DNA of 64,000 nt from Gemmatimonadota bacterium (GTDB lineage Bacteria > Gemmatimonadota > Gemmatimonadetes > Longimicrobiales > Gaopeijiaceae). The notes below the pieces were generated by a model. It was not told the DNA's origin. It worked only from the letters and a program-made list of their open reading frames with translations, and ran no database searches. The first letter of the stretch is position 1. Every line of letters begins with the position of its first letter. This document shows positions 14,701 through 24,516 of the stretch, piece by piece. A program made the translations under genes and the position numbers. The stretch lies in assembly GCA_028873595.1 (NCBI GenBank), contig JAPPOV010000044.1, positions 1 through 64,000 of the forward strand, written 5' to 3'.

Positions 14701-15717
14701 TCAGTGCTCTGCGCGCACCCCCGATCCGACGAGCTCGTCATCGGAATCCCGGATCGTGAACGACACCGCCTCACCCGACTCGTCGAACACGAATTCGACG
14801 ATCTGAGCGAACTGTGGGTCGACCGCAGATACCTCCCCGCCGAAGGTCAGGGCGAGCGCGAAGAAGCCAGGGCCCCGCGGGAGGAGCGCCTGTCCGTAGA
14901 TGACGACGGGATCCGCACCCTCTTCGGAATAGAAGGCCGCCTCCGCTTCCACGATCAACGGATCGACAAAGTGGACAAGCCCTGACTCCCCGTCATATTC
15001 GATTCGAATCGGGCGTGGGCGTGGCGCGGAGACCAGAACCTCGAAGTATCGTCTCGTCGGGTCATCCGGATTGCCGGCGGTGAAACGGCGGACTTGCTCT
15101 CGCGTAGGCACAGAAGGGCTGTCGTCATAGTGCCACTCGCCGACGACAGGCATCGCATCTTCATCGGGCGTGGCCAACGCGATCCCCGGATCGACCTCGA
15201 GCGGGATCACCACACGATCCCGCCCCCAATGCATAACGAGTTCAGCCCCATCGAGTCGGATTCGGTCCAGGTCCCATTCGAGGGATTCCTGCACGTCCTC
15301 GGTCCGTCCCCGCTCCACACCGACGTGCACGACCGCAGACGCGATCGGCGGGTGAGCGCTGTGCGGAAGTTCCGGATCAGCGTGCAGCGCGAGTCGCCAA
15401 GGCTCCGACTCCAGAACCTGCAACCACACACTGTAGTGGCCGGCTGGCACCTCCGTACCGGAAAGAAGGACATCCTTCGAAAACCGGATGGTCGTCGCCA
15501 TGTTCGCACCTGGGGTCCACACTTCGCCCCACGGAATCTGTTGTCCGAAGATCACCTCGCGACCGCGAAGCGATGGCCGCGAGAACACGATCTCGATCTC
15601 CGTACCGGAGATCACCTGCGTGAAGGTGGCGAGTTCACTGGCGGCCTGAGCAACCCCGGCACGCGGCAGGCTCGAGAGCACCACGCCAGCGGCCAGGGCG
15701 AGTCGTAGACGGTGCAT
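14701..15717 (-). CDS. Exported DUF2911 domain protein
   Basis: A 338-residue exported protein. The start chosen gives a Sec signal peptide (MHRLRLALAAGVVLSSLP, cleaved near GVAQA). Residues about 40-190 carry the DUF2911 pattern: VFSRPSLRGREVIFG, IPWGEVWTPGANMATTIRFS, VPAGHYSVWLQ. DUF2911 proteins are abundant in Bacteroidota and Gemmatimonadota, and none is well characterised. The C-terminal half is beta-rich and resembles the accessory domain seen in longer family members. It converges with the preceding gene. Confidence 0.8.
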   Translation of the reverse strand: MHRLRLALAAGVVLSSLPRAGVAQAASELATFTQVISGTEIEIVFSRPSLRGREVIFGQQIPWGEVWTPGANMATTIRFSKDVLLSGTEVPAGHYSVWLQVLESEPWRLALHADPELPHSAHPPIASAVVHVGVERGRTEDVQESLEWDLDRIRLDGAELVMHWGRDRVVIPLEVDPGIALATPDEDAMPVVGEWHYDDSPSVPTREQVRRFTAGNPDDPTRRYFEVLVSAPRPRPIRIEYDGESGLVHFVDPLIVEAEAAFYSEEGADPVVIYGQALLPRGPGFFALALTFGGEVSAVDPQFAQIVEFVFDESGEAVSFTIRDSDDELVGSGVRAEH

Positions 15718-16002
15718 GAGGTAGATGGGGAGTCTTGCGGTACAAAGTCGCCGGAAGCTGTTGGCCTTGGCCCCGTCGGGCAACGCGTGCAGTGTCGGTC
15801 GGCTTCCCGGGCGTATCGGTCGTGTCCCCTCGACGTGCCCACCGCACGGGCGATATCGTGCCGACACGATGACTGAGAGTCACGAAAGAATGATCACGGC
15901 TCGATGGACGCCCAGGCGCTGGCGACGTCGAGAACCCTGTAGAGCGAACCCTTCCTCCATGATGGACAAAGGGCACCCCATATCCGTGGGCACGACAGCA
16001 CG

Positions 16003-17034
16003 ATGAATGCATCGAAGAGGAACAGCTCCGAAGACTTCGGTCGTCAACGAGCGGAAGAGCTCGCTCGCGAGGCAGCCTCATGGGACGCATCGAGCCTTGA
16101 GCAGGCGACCGAGGCCGACATCCCCGTGGTCGATGTCGCCCGCTACTTCGAGACCGGTGATCGCGATGAACTCCAGCGGTTGGGCGAGCAGGTGCGATTC
16201 ATCGGGGAGAACATCGGGTTCCACTGTCTGGTCGGGCACGGGATCGCAGGGAGCGACTTCGCATCGATCTTCGATGCCGCGGCTCAGTTCCTTACCATGC
16301 CGGACGAAGAGAAAGCCCAGATCACGATTGATGACCCTGCGGCGGCGGCCCGCGGAATCGGTTGGCTACCCCGCGGTGAACGACGCCTTCCCGAGCGCGC
16401 CAAAGGCAACCTCAACGAGGCAGTCCTCTTCAAACAGGACCGGGCGCTGAAACTCGAGCACAACCCATGGCTTCCCGAGTCGGTTGTCCCCGGATTTCGG
16501 GCTGCCGTCGAAGCGTATGCAGAGAAAATCGAACGCGTAGCGATGGGGCTCCTTCCCATCTACGCGGTGGCGCTCGAGCTCGACCCGGACTGGTTCGAAC
16601 CCGCGTTTCAGTCGCCCTTCTACCGGCTACGCATGACGCGGTACGCAGACACATCGGATGCGGATATCGATGAGTATGGGATCGCGCCGCACGTCGACAC
16701 CACGTTCTTCACGCTGCTGGCTCAGTCGGCGCCCGGGCTGACCATCTTCGGCGAGCAGCGGGGTGTCTGGCTCAAAGCCCCTGTCATCCCGGATGCGTTG
16801 GTGGTGAACACCGGCGAACTCCTGAAACAGTGGTCGAACGATCGCTTCATCAGCGTGAAGCACTTCGTGCCACCCCATCAGGGTGAGGAGGATCGGTATT
16901 CCGTGCCGTTCTTCTTCAACGCGACGGCAGACTACCCGATGGAATGTCTACCGACGTGTCACGGGCCAGGTAACCCCGCACGATATCCCTCGGTATCCTA
17001 CCTCGAGAGCCAGGCCGCTGCGCAGCGAGAGTAG
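16003..17034 (+). CDS. 2-oxoglutarate/Fe(II) oxygenase, isopenicillin N synthase family
   Basis: A 343-residue non-haem iron dioxygenase. The N-terminal DIOX_N part (IPVVDVARYF, then GFHCLVGHGI) is followed by the double-stranded beta-helix. The iron triad is H230, D232 (HVDTTFFTLL) and H287 (ISVKHFV), and R298 of the RYSVPFF motif binds 2-oxoglutarate. It should hydroxylate or desaturate a small molecule; the substrate cannot be read from sequence. It is a stand-alone gene, divergent from the DUF2911 gene across a 285-base gap with no site I recognise. Confidence 0.85.
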   Translation: MNASKRNSSEDFGRQRAEELAREAASWDASSLEQATEADIPVVDVARYFETGDRDELQRLGEQVRFIGENIGFHCLVGHGIAGSDFASIFDAAAQFLTMPDEEKAQITIDDPAAAARGIGWLPRGERRLPERAKGNLNEAVLFKQDRALKLEHNPWLPESVVPGFRAAVEAYAEKIERVAMGLLPIYAVALELDPDWFEPAFQSPFYRLRMTRYADTSDADIDEYGIAPHVDTTFFTLLAQSAPGLTIFGEQRGVWLKAPVIPDALVVNTGELLKQWSNDRFISVKHFVPPHQGEEDRYSVPFFFNATADYPMECLPTCHGPGNPARYPSVSYLESQAAAQRE

Positions 17035-17090
17035 AGCCACGCACACGGGGGCGTTACGCGAGGCGGGTCGAGCAGGACGGAGCATCCCGC

Positions 17091-18605
17091 TCAGCGGAAG
17101 ACCATCAGTCCGTCCACACGCGGCATCCATTCGACGCCCTCTGCTACGCCCCAGTACAGGGTCGGGTTGTACAGGAAGATCCACGGCGCATCGTCCCGCA
17201 CGATTTGGTAGATCCGACGATAGATCGCCTGCCGGTCAGAGACGGAAACCATTCCCTGTGCCTCCTCGATGAGCGCATCGACCTCCGGATTTTCGTACCC
17301 CTCCCACCACGGCCCCTGCAGCTCCGAATGGATCTTCTCTCGCAGGACCCGATAGGTGCTCCAGGGGCTTGAATCGAATCCGGCTCCATTCGCGATCTCT
17401 TTGCGGCGTACCATTTGCGAGTAGCCGGACCGGTCCTCGTGCTCCACGATCTCGAGCGTGATTCCGACATCGCGATATTGATCTACCATCCGGCGAGAGA
17501 GCTCCGGCATCTCGTCCGGCATGACCTGCGGGATGTCGAAGCTGAGCGTGAGCCCTTCAGGGTAGCCAGCTTCGGCCAGAAGGGCTCGTGCCCGATCCGG
17601 ATCGTACGGGTAGGGCAAGGTCTGTGGATTGTAGCCGAAGTGACCGGGCGTCAGGTAACCGCTCAGGGGCTGCGCTGCACCCTCGACGATGTCCGCGATG
17701 ATCGCGTTTCTGTCCAGGGCAAGGTTCAGCGCCTGTCGCACTCGGGCATCCGCAGTCGGTCCTTCGAAGGCGTTCAGCATGAAGATGATCGCGAGCGCAC
17801 TGTTCATCTCGTAGGCACTCGCGCCACCGTCCGCCTCGATCCGATCGCGGCCCGAGATGCCGATGCCGGCCGCGAGGTGGGCCCGGCCATTCAGTACAGC
17901 CGAGACCCGTGCCTCGGCATCAGCCTCGGCGCCCCAGTAGATGTCCGCGTAGGTCGGCGTCCCTCGCCAGTGTCCGTCGTGAGCAGCGGTGACGAGTCGG
18001 GCCTCGCTGTGCTCCACGATGCGGTAGGGGCCGCTACCGACGTACGAATCCGGAAGGGCCATCAGTTCGCTTTCCGGGCTGATCGGCATATCGACGACCA
18101 GGTCCAGCAGGTCTGCCATCGGATCTTCGGTCACGATCCGCACCGTCCGGTCATCGACGGCCGAAATCTGGGCCGTGCCCAGGTAGCTGGCGTACACGCC
18201 TTCGGTTCCGAACGCGCCTCCGATCGAAGGATCGAGCACGCGGCCCATGGTGGCCACGACGTCGGAAGCCCTCAGCACCTCACCATTGTGAAAGGTTACC
18301 CCGTCTCGAAGGTAGAACGTCCAGGTACGGGCGTCGTCGCTCACCTCCCATCGCTCAGCCAGGGCTGGCTGATAGTTGCCGTCCGCGTCCCACTCGACCA
18401 GCGCATCGTAGATCGTTTTGATGATACTCCGTGCCGCGAGTCCATCGCTGACGATGTGCGGATCACCGATGACCACTGTGGATTGCGTGACGGTGAGAAT
18501 ACCTGACTCCCCGGTTGAGGATGAAGGAGCGCACCCGACGACTGCAGAGCTCATCAGTGCTGCGAAGAGCAGTCGGCCTGCGAAGGCTGATCTCCATGCA
18601 TTCAT
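17091..18605 (-). CDS. ABC transporter substrate-binding lipoprotein, family 5 (peptide type)
   Basis: A 504-residue SBP_bac_5 protein (DppA/OppA class). The lipoprotein signal ends VVGC (Cys25). The family signature near residue 85 reads YQPALAERWEVSDDARTWTFYLRDGVTFHNGE, with the hinge motif RQALNLALDRNAII further on. It would bind peptides or similar solutes in the periplasm. No permease or ATPase genes lie beside it; instead a sodium:amino-acid symporter gene is 31 bases upstream on the same strand. The two together suggest uptake of amino-acid-derived compounds. Confidence 0.88.
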   Translation of the reverse strand: MNAWRSAFAGRLLFAALMSSAVVGCAPSSSTGESGILTVTQSTVVIGDPHIVSDGLAARSIIKTIYDALVEWDADGNYQPALAERWEVSDDARTWTFYLRDGVTFHNGEVLRASDVVATMGRVLDPSIGGAFGTEGVYASYLGTAQISAVDDRTVRIVTEDPMADLLDLVVDMPISPESELMALPDSYVGSGPYRIVEHSEARLVTAAHDGHWRGTPTYADIYWGAEADAEARVSAVLNGRAHLAAGIGISGRDRIEADGGASAYEMNSALAIIFMLNAFEGPTADARVRQALNLALDRNAIIADIVEGAAQPLSGYLTPGHFGYNPQTLPYPYDPDRARALLAEAGYPEGLTLSFDIPQVMPDEMPELSRRMVDQYRDVGITLEIVEHEDRSGYSQMVRRKEIANGAGFDSSPWSTYRVLREKIHSELQGPWWEGYENPEVDALIEEAQGMVSVSDRQAIYRRIYQIVRDDAPWIFLYNPTLYWGVAEGVEWMPRVDGLMVFR

Positions 18606-18636
18606 CTCACGCGACTCGCTACGGTAGGTGGACGCT

Positions 18637-20070
18637 TCATGGCATTGTCGATCGGGATGTCGCTCCGAACCCTCGCATCGTCGGACCGGTCTGCTCGATG
18701 ACCGCCGTCGTAAAGGCCCGTTCCCCGCTCACCTCGTCGCGCATGAGTCGAGCGAACACGCCACCAAGCGAGAGCGTGGCAATCAGATTGGGGATGGCCG
18801 TCACCGCGACGGCGATATTCGCGACAAGCCACATGCGATCGACATCGGCTACGCCCGCCATCACGACACCCGGAAGAAAATAGATCCAGCGCAGGTATCG
18901 AAACGGCGCATCGCCCACGAGTGCCACGAAGCTGGTTTCGAAGTAGACGAAGAAGCCGATCTGTGAAGAGAGACAGAAGGTCGCGATCGCCCCGGAAACG
19001 ATCAGCGAGGCCAGCGACGGATCGAAGACTTCGGTGAAGGCGACCAGGAGCAGCTCGATCCCTGACGCGCCACTCGACATGGCCCCGGTTGAGAGGATCG
19101 CGAGGGCCGTCAGAGAGCAGATCACAATGGTATCGAAGAAGACCTCGAACGCACCCCAGACACCCTGCTGGAAGGGGTGTTCGCTCTCCGCCGTCGCGTG
19201 CACCATAGGAGCGGTACCCATCCCGGCTTCGTTTGAAAGCATGCCGCGCGCCATGCCTTGCTTGATCGCCTCGCTCACCGCGACTCCGGCGACGCCACCC
19301 GCACCGGCCACGGGAGAAAAGGCATGCGTGAGGATCGCCTGAAACACGCCCGGTAACTCCGCGGCGTTCGACACGATCACGACGAGCGCCCCGAGGATGT
19401 AGGCAACAGACATGAAGGGGACGAGCGCCTCTGAAACCCGACCGATGCGTCGAACGCCGCCGAGCACCACGAGCGCGGTGATCACCGCCATGGCACCGGT
19501 CACGAGATAGGGGTTCATGCCATAGCTGGCCAACAATGCTCGGCCGACCGTATGAGATTGCAGCATCGACGCGGCGAAGACGGCGTTGATCAGCATGCCG
19601 ACGCTGAAGAGCATCGCAAGCGGCGTCCAACCCAGTCCCCGGCGAATGGTCGCCTGAGGGCCACCCCGGTACTGACCGTCCGGGCCTCGTTCGCGATAGT
19701 ACACGCCGAGTGTGATCTCCACCGTCTTCGACATCATGCCGAAGAACGCCAGCACCCACATCCAGAAGATCGCACCCGCCCCGCCCACGGAGAGTGCGGT
19801 CGCCACGCCTGCCATGTTCCCCATGCCGACGGTTCCGGCAAGCGATGTCGCCGCCGCCTGGAACGGGCTCATGCGCTGTCCACCCACGGTCTCCCGTCCC
19901 ACCGCCAGACGCCCCACCGTCCCGGAGAGGATGAAGCGTAAACCGGTGACTTGAAAAAAGCCGGACCGCACCGAGAAATAGACGGCGACCCCAGCCAGGA
20001 ACGCCATGGTCCACGGGCCCCAGAGCAAGGCATCCACGCGCGCCAGTACGTCGAAGAGGGCATCGATCAT
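18637..20070 (-). CDS. Sodium:alanine symporter family (AGCS) transporter
   Basis: A 477-residue integral membrane protein with about ten hydrophobic segments. Diagnostic AGCS blocks are TGLRFILSGTVGRL, SLAGTVGMGNMAGVATAL (the family signature GxGN region), GAIFWMWVLAFFGM and MLSNEAGMGTAPMVHATA. Members import alanine, glycine or other small amino acids with sodium. The ATG used begins just before the first helix; a longer frame adds 33 residues without a ribosome-binding site. It is cotranscribed with the downstream binding-protein gene and divergent from the AroM-like gene across about 150 bases. Confidence 0.88.
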   Translation of the reverse strand: MIDALFDVLARVDALLWGPWTMAFLAGVAVYFSVRSGFFQVTGLRFILSGTVGRLAVGRETVGGQRMSPFQAAATSLAGTVGMGNMAGVATALSVGGAGAIFWMWVLAFFGMMSKTVEITLGVYYRERGPDGQYRGGPQATIRRGLGWTPLAMLFSVGMLINAVFAASMLQSHTVGRALLASYGMNPYLVTGAMAVITALVVLGGVRRIGRVSEALVPFMSVAYILGALVVIVSNAAELPGVFQAILTHAFSPVAGAGGVAGVAVSEAIKQGMARGMLSNEAGMGTAPMVHATAESEHPFQQGVWGAFEVFFDTIVICSLTALAILSTGAMSSGASGIELLLVAFTEVFDPSLASLIVSGAIATFCLSSQIGFFVYFETSFVALVGDAPFRYLRWIYFLPGVVMAGVADVDRMWLVANIAVAVTAIPNLIATLSLGGVFARLMRDEVSGERAFTTAVIEQTGPTMRGFGATSRSTMP

Positions 20071-20220
20071 GAGCGTAAGGCGAGGTTGGCGTGTCAGTGG
20101 CGACCGCATCGTGGGCCAATCGGGCGCCGAAGGCCAGAGGGGGACTCGCGTGACGGCCGCGACGTTCATAGCCTCATTCGGTCAGCCCCCCACTCGTTCG
20201 AGCACGCACATCCCAACGAT

Positions 20221-20919
20221 ATGACCGCCCCTCTCGTCAGAGCGTACGTGATCGGGCAGACCCCGCGCCCTGACCTCACCGCGGATCTCGAGCATCGTTT
20301 CCCCTCCACCACGTTCGAGGTGGTCGGAGCGCTCGATGAGGTTTCGCCGCCGGAACTCCGGGAGATCGCGAGCTGTGCCTACCCCCTCGAGACCCGGCTC
20401 AGAGATGGCTCGCGCACCGTCGTCGACGCATCGTACGCGGCACGCCGCATTCAGGCCCTCCTCGATGCGTACCGCGGCGAAGCCGTCGCACATGTCGTGC
20501 TCTGCGCCGGTCCCTTCCCGGATCTCACTGTGGCGACGGAGAGAGATCGCCCGAGAGCGCGCCTGATCCGGCCCTTCGAGGTCGCGGTCGACGTCTTCCT
20601 TGTTCAGAACGTACGTCGACTCGAGATCGTCGTTCCGTTTCAAGCCCAGGCGCCTCCTGCCGTGGCCAAGTGGGTGAGCAAGGGCTTCGAGGTCCGCCCT
20701 CACGTACTCGCCGATCGCATCCCCGAGGCACCGCTGGAGGCGTGGCTCGCCGGACGCGTCTCCGAGGCGGACGCAGATGCGATTGTCTTCGACTACGTTG
20801 GGTTCCCGTCGGATGCCCTGTCGAAGACCGCCGAGGCTGCCGCTCTCCCTGTCTTCGACCTAGGCCATATGGCGCTGGACGCCCTGCACGACGCTCTATC
20901 CCATCACCCGGATACATGA
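20221..20919 (+). CDS. AroM family protein
   Basis: A 232-residue protein of the AroM family. It opens with YVIGQTPRPDL, has EVVGALDEVS and a DGSRTVVDASYA segment, and ends near DYVGFPSDALSKTAEAAALPVFDLG. AroM proteins look related to the Asp/Glu/hydantoin racemase superfamily, and their reaction is not established. The stop overlaps the ATG of the amidohydrolase gene (ATGA), so the two are translationally coupled. That pairing, with a DapA-family protein next, argues for a racemase- or lyase-like step in a catabolic pathway. Confidence 0.82.
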   Translation: MTAPLVRAYVIGQTPRPDLTADLEHRFPSTTFEVVGALDEVSPPELREIASCAYPLETRLRDGSRTVVDASYAARRIQALLDAYRGEAVAHVVLCAGPFPDLTVATERDRPRARLIRPFEVAVDVFLVQNVRRLEIVVPFQAQAPPAVAKWVSKGFEVRPHVLADRIPEAPLEAWLAGRVSEADADAIVFDYVGFPSDALSKTAEAAALPVFDLGHMALDALHDALSHHPDT

Positions 20920-22274
20920 ACGACCCCGACACGCACGACCTCGTCGTCCACGGAGACATTGCCCTGCCTGATGGCACGATCCTCCGGGCGGGATGGATCG
21001 GGATATCGGGTGGCACGATCTCGACCGTCGGAGATGCACCTCTGACTGGTTCTCAGACGGTGGACGCTCCGGATCGCCTGATCCTGCCGGGATTCGTGGA
21101 TGCGCACGTTCACACTCGGTCGTGCGTGGACGAGGGGATCACCGCGACCACCCGTGCCGCGGCCGCCGGCGGCACCACGACGATCGTCGACATGCCGTTC
21201 GACAAGCCAGATCGGCCCGTGAACTCCGTGGAGCGACTCCAGGCCAAGGTCCAGGACGTGAATGCCGAAGCGGTCGTAGACGTCGCCCTTTACGCCACGT
21301 TCGCCCCCACGACCGGTCTCGATGTTCTGCCCGAACTTGCCAGGGCCGGCGCGGCAGGCTTCAAGGTCTCGACGATCGAAGTCGATCCAGTCCGCTTTCC
21401 GCGCATCCCCGACGGTCGACTCTACGAGGCCTTCGAGGTCATCGCCGAGACCGGTCGCCCGGTCGCCGCACATCAGGAGAACCAGGAGATCATCTTTGCG
21501 CAGGAACACGCCTTTCAGGCGCGGGGTGACACCTCACCGATCGCACACGCGCTCAGTCGCCCACCAGTCGCGGAGGCCGAAGCGGCCGGTCGGCTTCTGG
21601 AGCTTGCCTACTGGACCGGGGTGCACCTGCACATGGTCCACGGTACGATCCCGCGCACCTTCGACCTGATCGAGTGGAATCGCAGCCAAGGGGTCGAGGC
21701 AACGGGCGAAACGTGCCTGCAGTACCTGCTTCTCACCATGGACGCCCTCGACAAGCTGGGTGGGCGAGCCAAGTGTAATCCTCCGCTCCGGAGCGCGGAG
21801 GCGGTCGAACAGCTCTGGACTCAGCTGCGGAACGGAGCGATCGATATCGTCACATCCGATCACTCTCCCTATCCCATCCATCGGAAGGAGACGGACGATA
21901 TTTTTGATGCCTTCGCCGGACTTCCAGGCACCGAAACCCTCGGCCCCCTCCTCTACAGCGAAGGCGTCACGACCGGTCGCATCGACTTGCCCCGATTCCT
22001 CGAGCTCGTTGCCTCGGGTCCAGCTACGATCTTCGGTCTCACTAGGAAGGGAAGGCTCGAGCCGGGAGCCGACGCGGACTTCGTCGTCTTCGACCCCAGC
22101 CATGCATGGACCGTTGACGATGCGCGCTCACACTATGCAGTCGGGTGGAGCCCATACCACGGCCGTGAGGTCCGGGGACGTGTCGACTCCACCTGGGTAC
22201 GAGGTCGGTGCGTATTCCGGGATCATGCCGTGATCGGGACGCCAGGCGACGGCGCCTTCGTTCGACCCATTTGA
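20916..22274 (+). CDS. Dihydropyrimidinase/allantoinase-like amidohydrolase
   Basis: A 452-residue cyclic-amidohydrolase (dihydroorotase/allantoinase/hydantoinase group). Metal ligands are H64 and H66 (DAHVHTR), the probable carboxylated lysine K150 (GFKVST), a later His (HLHMVHG) and D315 (TSDHSPY). The ARAAAAGGTTTIVDMP-like block is typical. It hydrolyses a ring amide; hydantoins, dihydropyrimidines or allantoin are all possible. The four-base overlap with the AroM-like gene and 25 bases to the DapA-like gene indicate an operon. Confidence 0.87.
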   Translation: MNDPDTHDLVVHGDIALPDGTILRAGWIGISGGTISTVGDAPLTGSQTVDAPDRLILPGFVDAHVHTRSCVDEGITATTRAAAAGGTTTIVDMPFDKPDRPVNSVERLQAKVQDVNAEAVVDVALYATFAPTTGLDVLPELARAGAAGFKVSTIEVDPVRFPRIPDGRLYEAFEVIAETGRPVAAHQENQEIIFAQEHAFQARGDTSPIAHALSRPPVAEAEAAGRLLELAYWTGVHLHMVHGTIPRTFDLIEWNRSQGVEATGETCLQYLLLTMDALDKLGGRAKCNPPLRSAEAVEQLWTQLRNGAIDIVTSDHSPYPIHRKETDDIFDAFAGLPGTETLGPLLYSEGVTTGRIDLPRFLELVASGPATIFGLTRKGRLEPGADADFVVFDPSHAWTVDDARSHYAVGWSPYHGREVRGRVDSTWVRGRCVFRDHAVIGTPGDGAFVRPI

Positions 22275-22299
22275 ACCAGAACCTCAACTCGACCATGCC

Positions 22300-23220
22300 A
22301 TGACGCTGCACGGCGTACTCCCGATCCTGCCCACTCCCTTCACCTCAGACGGGGCCGTTGACGAGACCAGCATGCGGCGCCTCATCGACTTCGAACTCGA
22401 CGTTGGCGCCCACGGCGTGAGCGTCCTCGGGTTCATGGGCGAAGCCCATCGCCTGGCCGGGTTCGAGCGAGCCAGGGTCGTGTCGTCGTCGGTGGATCAG
22501 GCGGCCGGTGCCTTCCCCGTCTGGGTCGGCGTACTCGCATTCGGCGCAGCAGGTGCAATCGAGCAGGCTCGGGAGGCACAGGAGCTGGGAGCTGCCGGAG
22601 CCTTCGTCGCTCCGCCACCGATTCAGAACGACCAGGCCATCTTCGACTACTACGCCTCGGTCGCGGGAGCCGTGGACATCCCGATCGCAATCCATGACTT
22701 CCCCGAATCGTTCAAGACCACCCTTTCAGCCTCTCTTATTGCACGGATGGGCAAGGAGATCGACGGGCTCGACTACATCAAGGCCGAGGACTACCCAGCG
22801 CTCGAAAAGATGACGCGCATTCTCGACGAGGCTCCCGACGCTATCGGAGTCTTCGGCGGACTCGGTGGGATGTATTTCCTCGAGGAGTTGCAGCGGGGCT
22901 CGAGAGGGATCATGACGGGGTTTTCCTGGCCCGAGGTCCTCGTCGGTGTGTACAACACCTTTCGCTCGGGGGACGTAGAGGGCGCGACAGCCCTCTTCGA
23001 CCATTACGTGCCGCTGATCCGCTACGAATTCCAGCCGAAGATCGGGCTCGCGTACAGGAAGCACGTCTACCGTGAGCGCGGCATCATCACCACGACGTTC
23101 ATTCGAGCACCCGGGTTGCAGATCGGCGACTACACGCGGCGCGAGCTTACGGCGGCGATCGAGCGCGTCGGGTTCACGCTGGACCGCGATGGAGTTCAGC
23201 CTCTCACGATAGGCCGGTAG
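22300..23220 (+). CDS. Dihydrodipicolinate synthase family protein (atypical)
   Basis: A 306-residue TIM-barrel aldolase of the DHDPS/N-acetylneuraminate lyase family. The Schiff-base lysine is K161 (YIKAEDYPAL). Two key family motifs are altered. The pyruvate-carboxylate motif GTTGE reads GFMGE, and the catalytic tyrosine of the YNxP motif is replaced by His132 (AIHDFPESF). I infer a lyase with a changed substrate or mechanism rather than lysine-biosynthetic DapA. It is the last gene of the AroM-like/amidohydrolase operon. Confidence 0.85.
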   Translation: MTLHGVLPILPTPFTSDGAVDETSMRRLIDFELDVGAHGVSVLGFMGEAHRLAGFERARVVSSSVDQAAGAFPVWVGVLAFGAAGAIEQAREAQELGAAGAFVAPPPIQNDQAIFDYYASVAGAVDIPIAIHDFPESFKTTLSASLIARMGKEIDGLDYIKAEDYPALEKMTRILDEAPDAIGVFGGLGGMYFLEELQRGSRGIMTGFSWPEVLVGVYNTFRSGDVEGATALFDHYVPLIRYEFQPKIGLAYRKHVYRERGIITTTFIRAPGLQIGDYTRRELTAAIERVGFTLDRDGVQPLTIGR

Positions 23221-23227
23221 GTCTCGG

Positions 23228-24457
23228 ATGCCGAAGAGTGCGAAGATATCGGGGATGCGCGTAAAGCTCGGAGTAGCGGTGGGGCTGTTTGCCGCTGTTT
23301 CTGCGTGCGATGTCGAGGACACAGTCGGGCCGCTGAACGAACTCGTTCCGCCATTCACGACCATCGCTGCAGGATCCCGTCACACATGTGCGCTCGACCG
23401 CGAAGGAGTCGCGTACTGCTGGGGAAGTGGCTTCGATGGCCAGACCGGTCTGGCACGGACGGAACTGCCCTTCAGACCAAGGCCTCTGACCACGTCATTG
23501 CGGTTCTCTGCACTTTCGGCGGGAGCCAGATCCACGTGCGCGATCGAAGCCGACGGCGCCGGCGCCTACTGCTGGGGCACGCTCGGCGGAGGAAGCATAC
23601 CGTCGCTGATCGATGGGTCTGAAGGTGCACAAGCCATCGCACTCACCGTTGATCACGCATGCCTGCGATTCGGGGACGGCTCCGTGGGCTGCTTCGGTGC
23701 GAACGACTACGGCCAGCTCGGTCCAGGTGCGCCCCCCACCCCGGATCCCGTCACCTCCGTCGTCCTCGTGCCGGGTGTAACGGCCATCGGTGCGCCCGCC
23801 GTCGGTGAACGTCACTCCTGTGCTCTCGACCCGTTCGGCACCGTGTCGTGCTGGGGGATGCATGAGGGGGGACAGCTGGGGATCGGTGCCACGACCGAAG
23901 AGTGCGCCATCGGCCCTGCTGGCGAGCCGCGCCCCTGCTCCGCGGCGCCATCCGCAGTAGCGTCCGGGCCGTTCGAAAAGGTGGTCGCGGGCGTCTACCA
24001 CACCTGCGCCCTGCGAACGGACGGACGCACCGAGTGCTGGGGAGACGACGACACCGGCCAACTGGGCCTGATGGCTGGAGGGCCGGATCTGTGCGAATGG
24101 CTGGTCGCCGGATCAGTCGTGCCGCGAGGGTGCGCGCGCAGTCCTGAACTGCTCGATACCGAGTTCGTCGCATCGGACCTAGGAGCTGGCTATTTCCTCA
24201 CGTGCGGACTCGAACCGGACGGCAACGCCCAATGCTGGGGAACCGACGACTTCAGCCAGACCGGAGGGCTCGGCAGTCCGGGTCAACCGGGGCTGGTGGC
24301 CGGGGGGATGAGCTGGGCAACGATAGGGGGTGGTCAACTCCATACATGTGGCGTGACGGCCTCCGGTGCGGCCTATTGCTGGGGTGATGGTCAGTATGGA
24401 CAGCTGGGATCGACCTCGGAGTTCGCCGGCGAGCCCCTCCGCGTGACCGGCTTCTAG
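23228..24457 (+). CDS. RCC1-repeat lipoprotein
   Basis: A 409-residue secreted lipoprotein (signal ending VSAC, Cys26) made of RCC1-type propeller blades. The repeated pattern is AAGSRHTCALDREGVAYCWG...GQTG, with seven or so copies containing HTC/HSC and CWG. Each blade carries two cysteines, unusual for eukaryotic RCC1 but common in bacterial secreted forms, probably disulfide-linked. It likely binds something at the surface. An ATG nine codons downstream is an alternative start just before the hydrophobic core. Confidence 0.83.
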   Translation: MPKSAKISGMRVKLGVAVGLFAAVSACDVEDTVGPLNELVPPFTTIAAGSRHTCALDREGVAYCWGSGFDGQTGLARTELPFRPRPLTTSLRFSALSAGARSTCAIEADGAGAYCWGTLGGGSIPSLIDGSEGAQAIALTVDHACLRFGDGSVGCFGANDYGQLGPGAPPTPDPVTSVVLVPGVTAIGAPAVGERHSCALDPFGTVSCWGMHEGGQLGIGATTEECAIGPAGEPRPCSAAPSAVASGPFEKVVAGVYHTCALRTDGRTECWGDDDTGQLGLMAGGPDLCEWLVAGSVVPRGCARSPELLDTEFVASDLGAGYFLTCGLEPDGNAQCWGTDDFSQTGGLGSPGQPGLVAGGMSWATIGGGQLHTCGVTASGAAYCWGDGQYGQLGSTSEFAGEPLRVTGF

Positions 24458-24516
24458 CTCTCGCCGGCATCGCTTCCGTCGAGTCCCGACGTACCGTTCC
24501 CTCCTCGAGGTTCTCT

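Noticed and set aside
18602-20119. 505-codon minus-strand open frame in another frame of the AGCS gene
   Set aside because: It is Arg/Gly rich without motifs and overlaps the recognised symporter throughout.
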